Shown here one piece after another: positions 62,580-64,000 of a stretch of 64,000 nucleotides of DNA. Origin of the DNA: Aricia agestis (taxonomy: Eukaryota > Arthropoda > Insecta > Lepidoptera > Lycaenidae); contig NC_056422.1 of assembly GCF_905147365.1 (NCBI RefSeq), positions 9,922,501-9,986,500 on the forward strand, given 5' to 3'. The position numbers and the translations under genes were made by a program. Position 1 is the stretch's first letter. Every line of letters begins with the position of its first letter. Under the pieces are notes generated by a model. It did not search any database. It worked only from the letters and a program-made list of their open reading frames with translations, and had not been told where the DNA came from.

Positions 62580-62937
62580 AACAAAACAAACTCAACATCG
62601 ATCGTGCAACATGAAAGCTATGATTTTCATTATAATTAGACCCTTTCTAATAAAGGTATGTAGATCGGTCGGGCCGGCAAATATTGGACGAGGCCCTTAC
62701 AACACAAAATCAAACCTTTTATTTAAGTCCGCGCACACAGAGGGCCGCATTAGGGCCGCATTGTTTGCGAAGGGAGATAGTTCAACAACCCTTTGCTGAC
62801 CGGTAAGCAGCTCGAATTATTGCCCGCCGTCACGATAACACGAGAGGAAATTAAATAAATAAAAAAAATATTGCTTTTGGCACGATACTAATGCAATTCT
62901 TATAGCATGAAAGTTGTTTCTCTGAAGAAAAAAAGAC

Positions 62938-63346
62938 TTTAGGATTCCGTACCCAAAGGGTAAAAAAGGGACCCTATTACTAAGACTTTGTTTACTGTCC
63001 GTCTGTCTGTCTCCAGGCTGTATCTCAAGAACAACTATAGCTAGACTTCTGAAATTCTCACAGATTGTGTATATATTCTGTTGCCGCTATAACAACAAAT
63101 TTTATTATTTGTAGCAACAAATACTAAAAACCAAATCAAATTAATATTTAAGGGGGCTCCCATACAACAAACGTGATTTTTTTGGCCTTTTTTACTCGGT
63201 AACAATAATGGCAACAGGTAGGCACTTTAAATTTTCACAAAGGCCTAAATCATAATATGTGTGCTTTAATGAGGAAATAAAAATTTAAGGCGGGCTCTAT
63301 AACGGTACGGAACCCTTCGTACGCGAGTCCAACTCGCACTTGGCCG
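62938..63346 (-). repeat. family A copy
   Basis: Starts TTTAGGATTCCGTACCCAAA, then CTGTCCGTCTGTCTGTCTCC, and ends GTCCAACTCGCACTTGGCCG. An internal short repeat (AACAACAAATTTTATTATT region) is local. Confidence 0.75.
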
Positions 63347-64000
63347 ATTATTTCTATTAGTCTGGACTCTGGAGAAATTTTTATATAACAGTGCGATGTT
63401 TTAGTTCACATTAAATAAATTCATTCACATTAGGGGCCTTTTTCACGATAGTTGATGATAGATAACTGGAATTGCAAAACTGTCAATAGCATTCTCGATC
63501 ATGGACACATGACTGTGACCTAGCCAGAAGAGGCTACGTTGCACAACTAGGCTTCAACAATTTTATCTGAATAGAAATATCATATATATAATTTTCTATC
63601 GTATTACCCTATAATTTTACGTAACTAGATTACCGTTAAACTGAGGAAGTTATAGGGTAATTACTTCCCTAGGCTAGGAATATTGATGATTTTAAATCCG
63701 TTCCCAACAAAAGGGTCCATAAGCCCGGTAAGCAGAAGCATTAGCCGCCAGATTGCAATAAACATAGCGTGGTGGACCCAGCCGATGCTACGCTGGACAC
63801 ATCAAAGGCACAGGAGATGGTGTGGAGTCGTCAATTAATTTTACTACATTTTTTTTATTCTTTATGAAAAATTAAATTAATTATACACATAGGTATGTGA
63901 ATGTGACCAGTAATATGATATTTATTGTGTATATAAAATATACATATTATTTATTTATATAAAATATTATTTGAATTAAAGTATCCATATAGTATGTAAT

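Noticed and set aside
6987..63000. CRISPR-like interpretation of the direct repeats
   Set aside because: Repeats are dispersed transposon copies or simple tandem arrays in an insect genome; there are no regularly spaced unique spacers.

Overview
The window looks like a piece of a lepidopteran (moth or butterfly) chromosome. It is AT-rich, has small coding exons separated by very long introns, and is crowded with short interspersed repeats that I recognise as typical of Lepidoptera: units ending in CGCACTTGGCCGG, the 'gggtcacctgatgg' unit with its G-rich body, LINE tails ending in CTTTCGCATTTATAATATTAG, tRNA-headed SINEs and many foldback MITEs. I see no bacterial genes, operons, CRISPR arrays or rRNA genes.

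Only one real protein-coding gene can be supported. It is a RUNX-family transcription factor on the minus strand, best matched to lozenge (lz). Five coding exons read 58797-58422, 34344-34231, 25077-24976, 23407-23228 and 20522-19903. All junctions are GT/AG, every intron is phase 1, and the joined protein has 463 residues. Exons 1 and 2 together make the Runt domain, which is cut by a 24 kb intron. Exons 3-5 make a lozenge-like tail ending in the Groucho-recruiting VWRPY. A GC-rich block at about 58.85-59.48 kb covers the probable 5' UTR and promoter.

Layout: 1-19.9 kb is 3' flank, mostly repeats, with one GC-richer non-repeat block (8.9-9.74 kb) holding eight RUNX-type motifs in 341 bp. From 19.9 to 58.8 kb is the lz coding span. 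Intron 2 holds two tandem arrays, one of which duplicates the exon 3 splice acceptor; intron 1 holds most of the repeats, including a 1.5 kb Tc1-like relic with both ends intact. From 58.85 to 59.6 kb is the promoter region, and from 59.6 to 64 kb is repeat-rich upstream flank.

The main leads are the RUNX-motif cluster downstream of a RUNX gene (possible autoregulation), the duplicated exon 3 acceptor, a cysteine in place of the conserved aromatic residue at the CBF-beta/Brother contact site, and a 100 bp perfect AT palindrome grown inside a repeat. Species, expression and conservation cannot be judged from this sequence alone.
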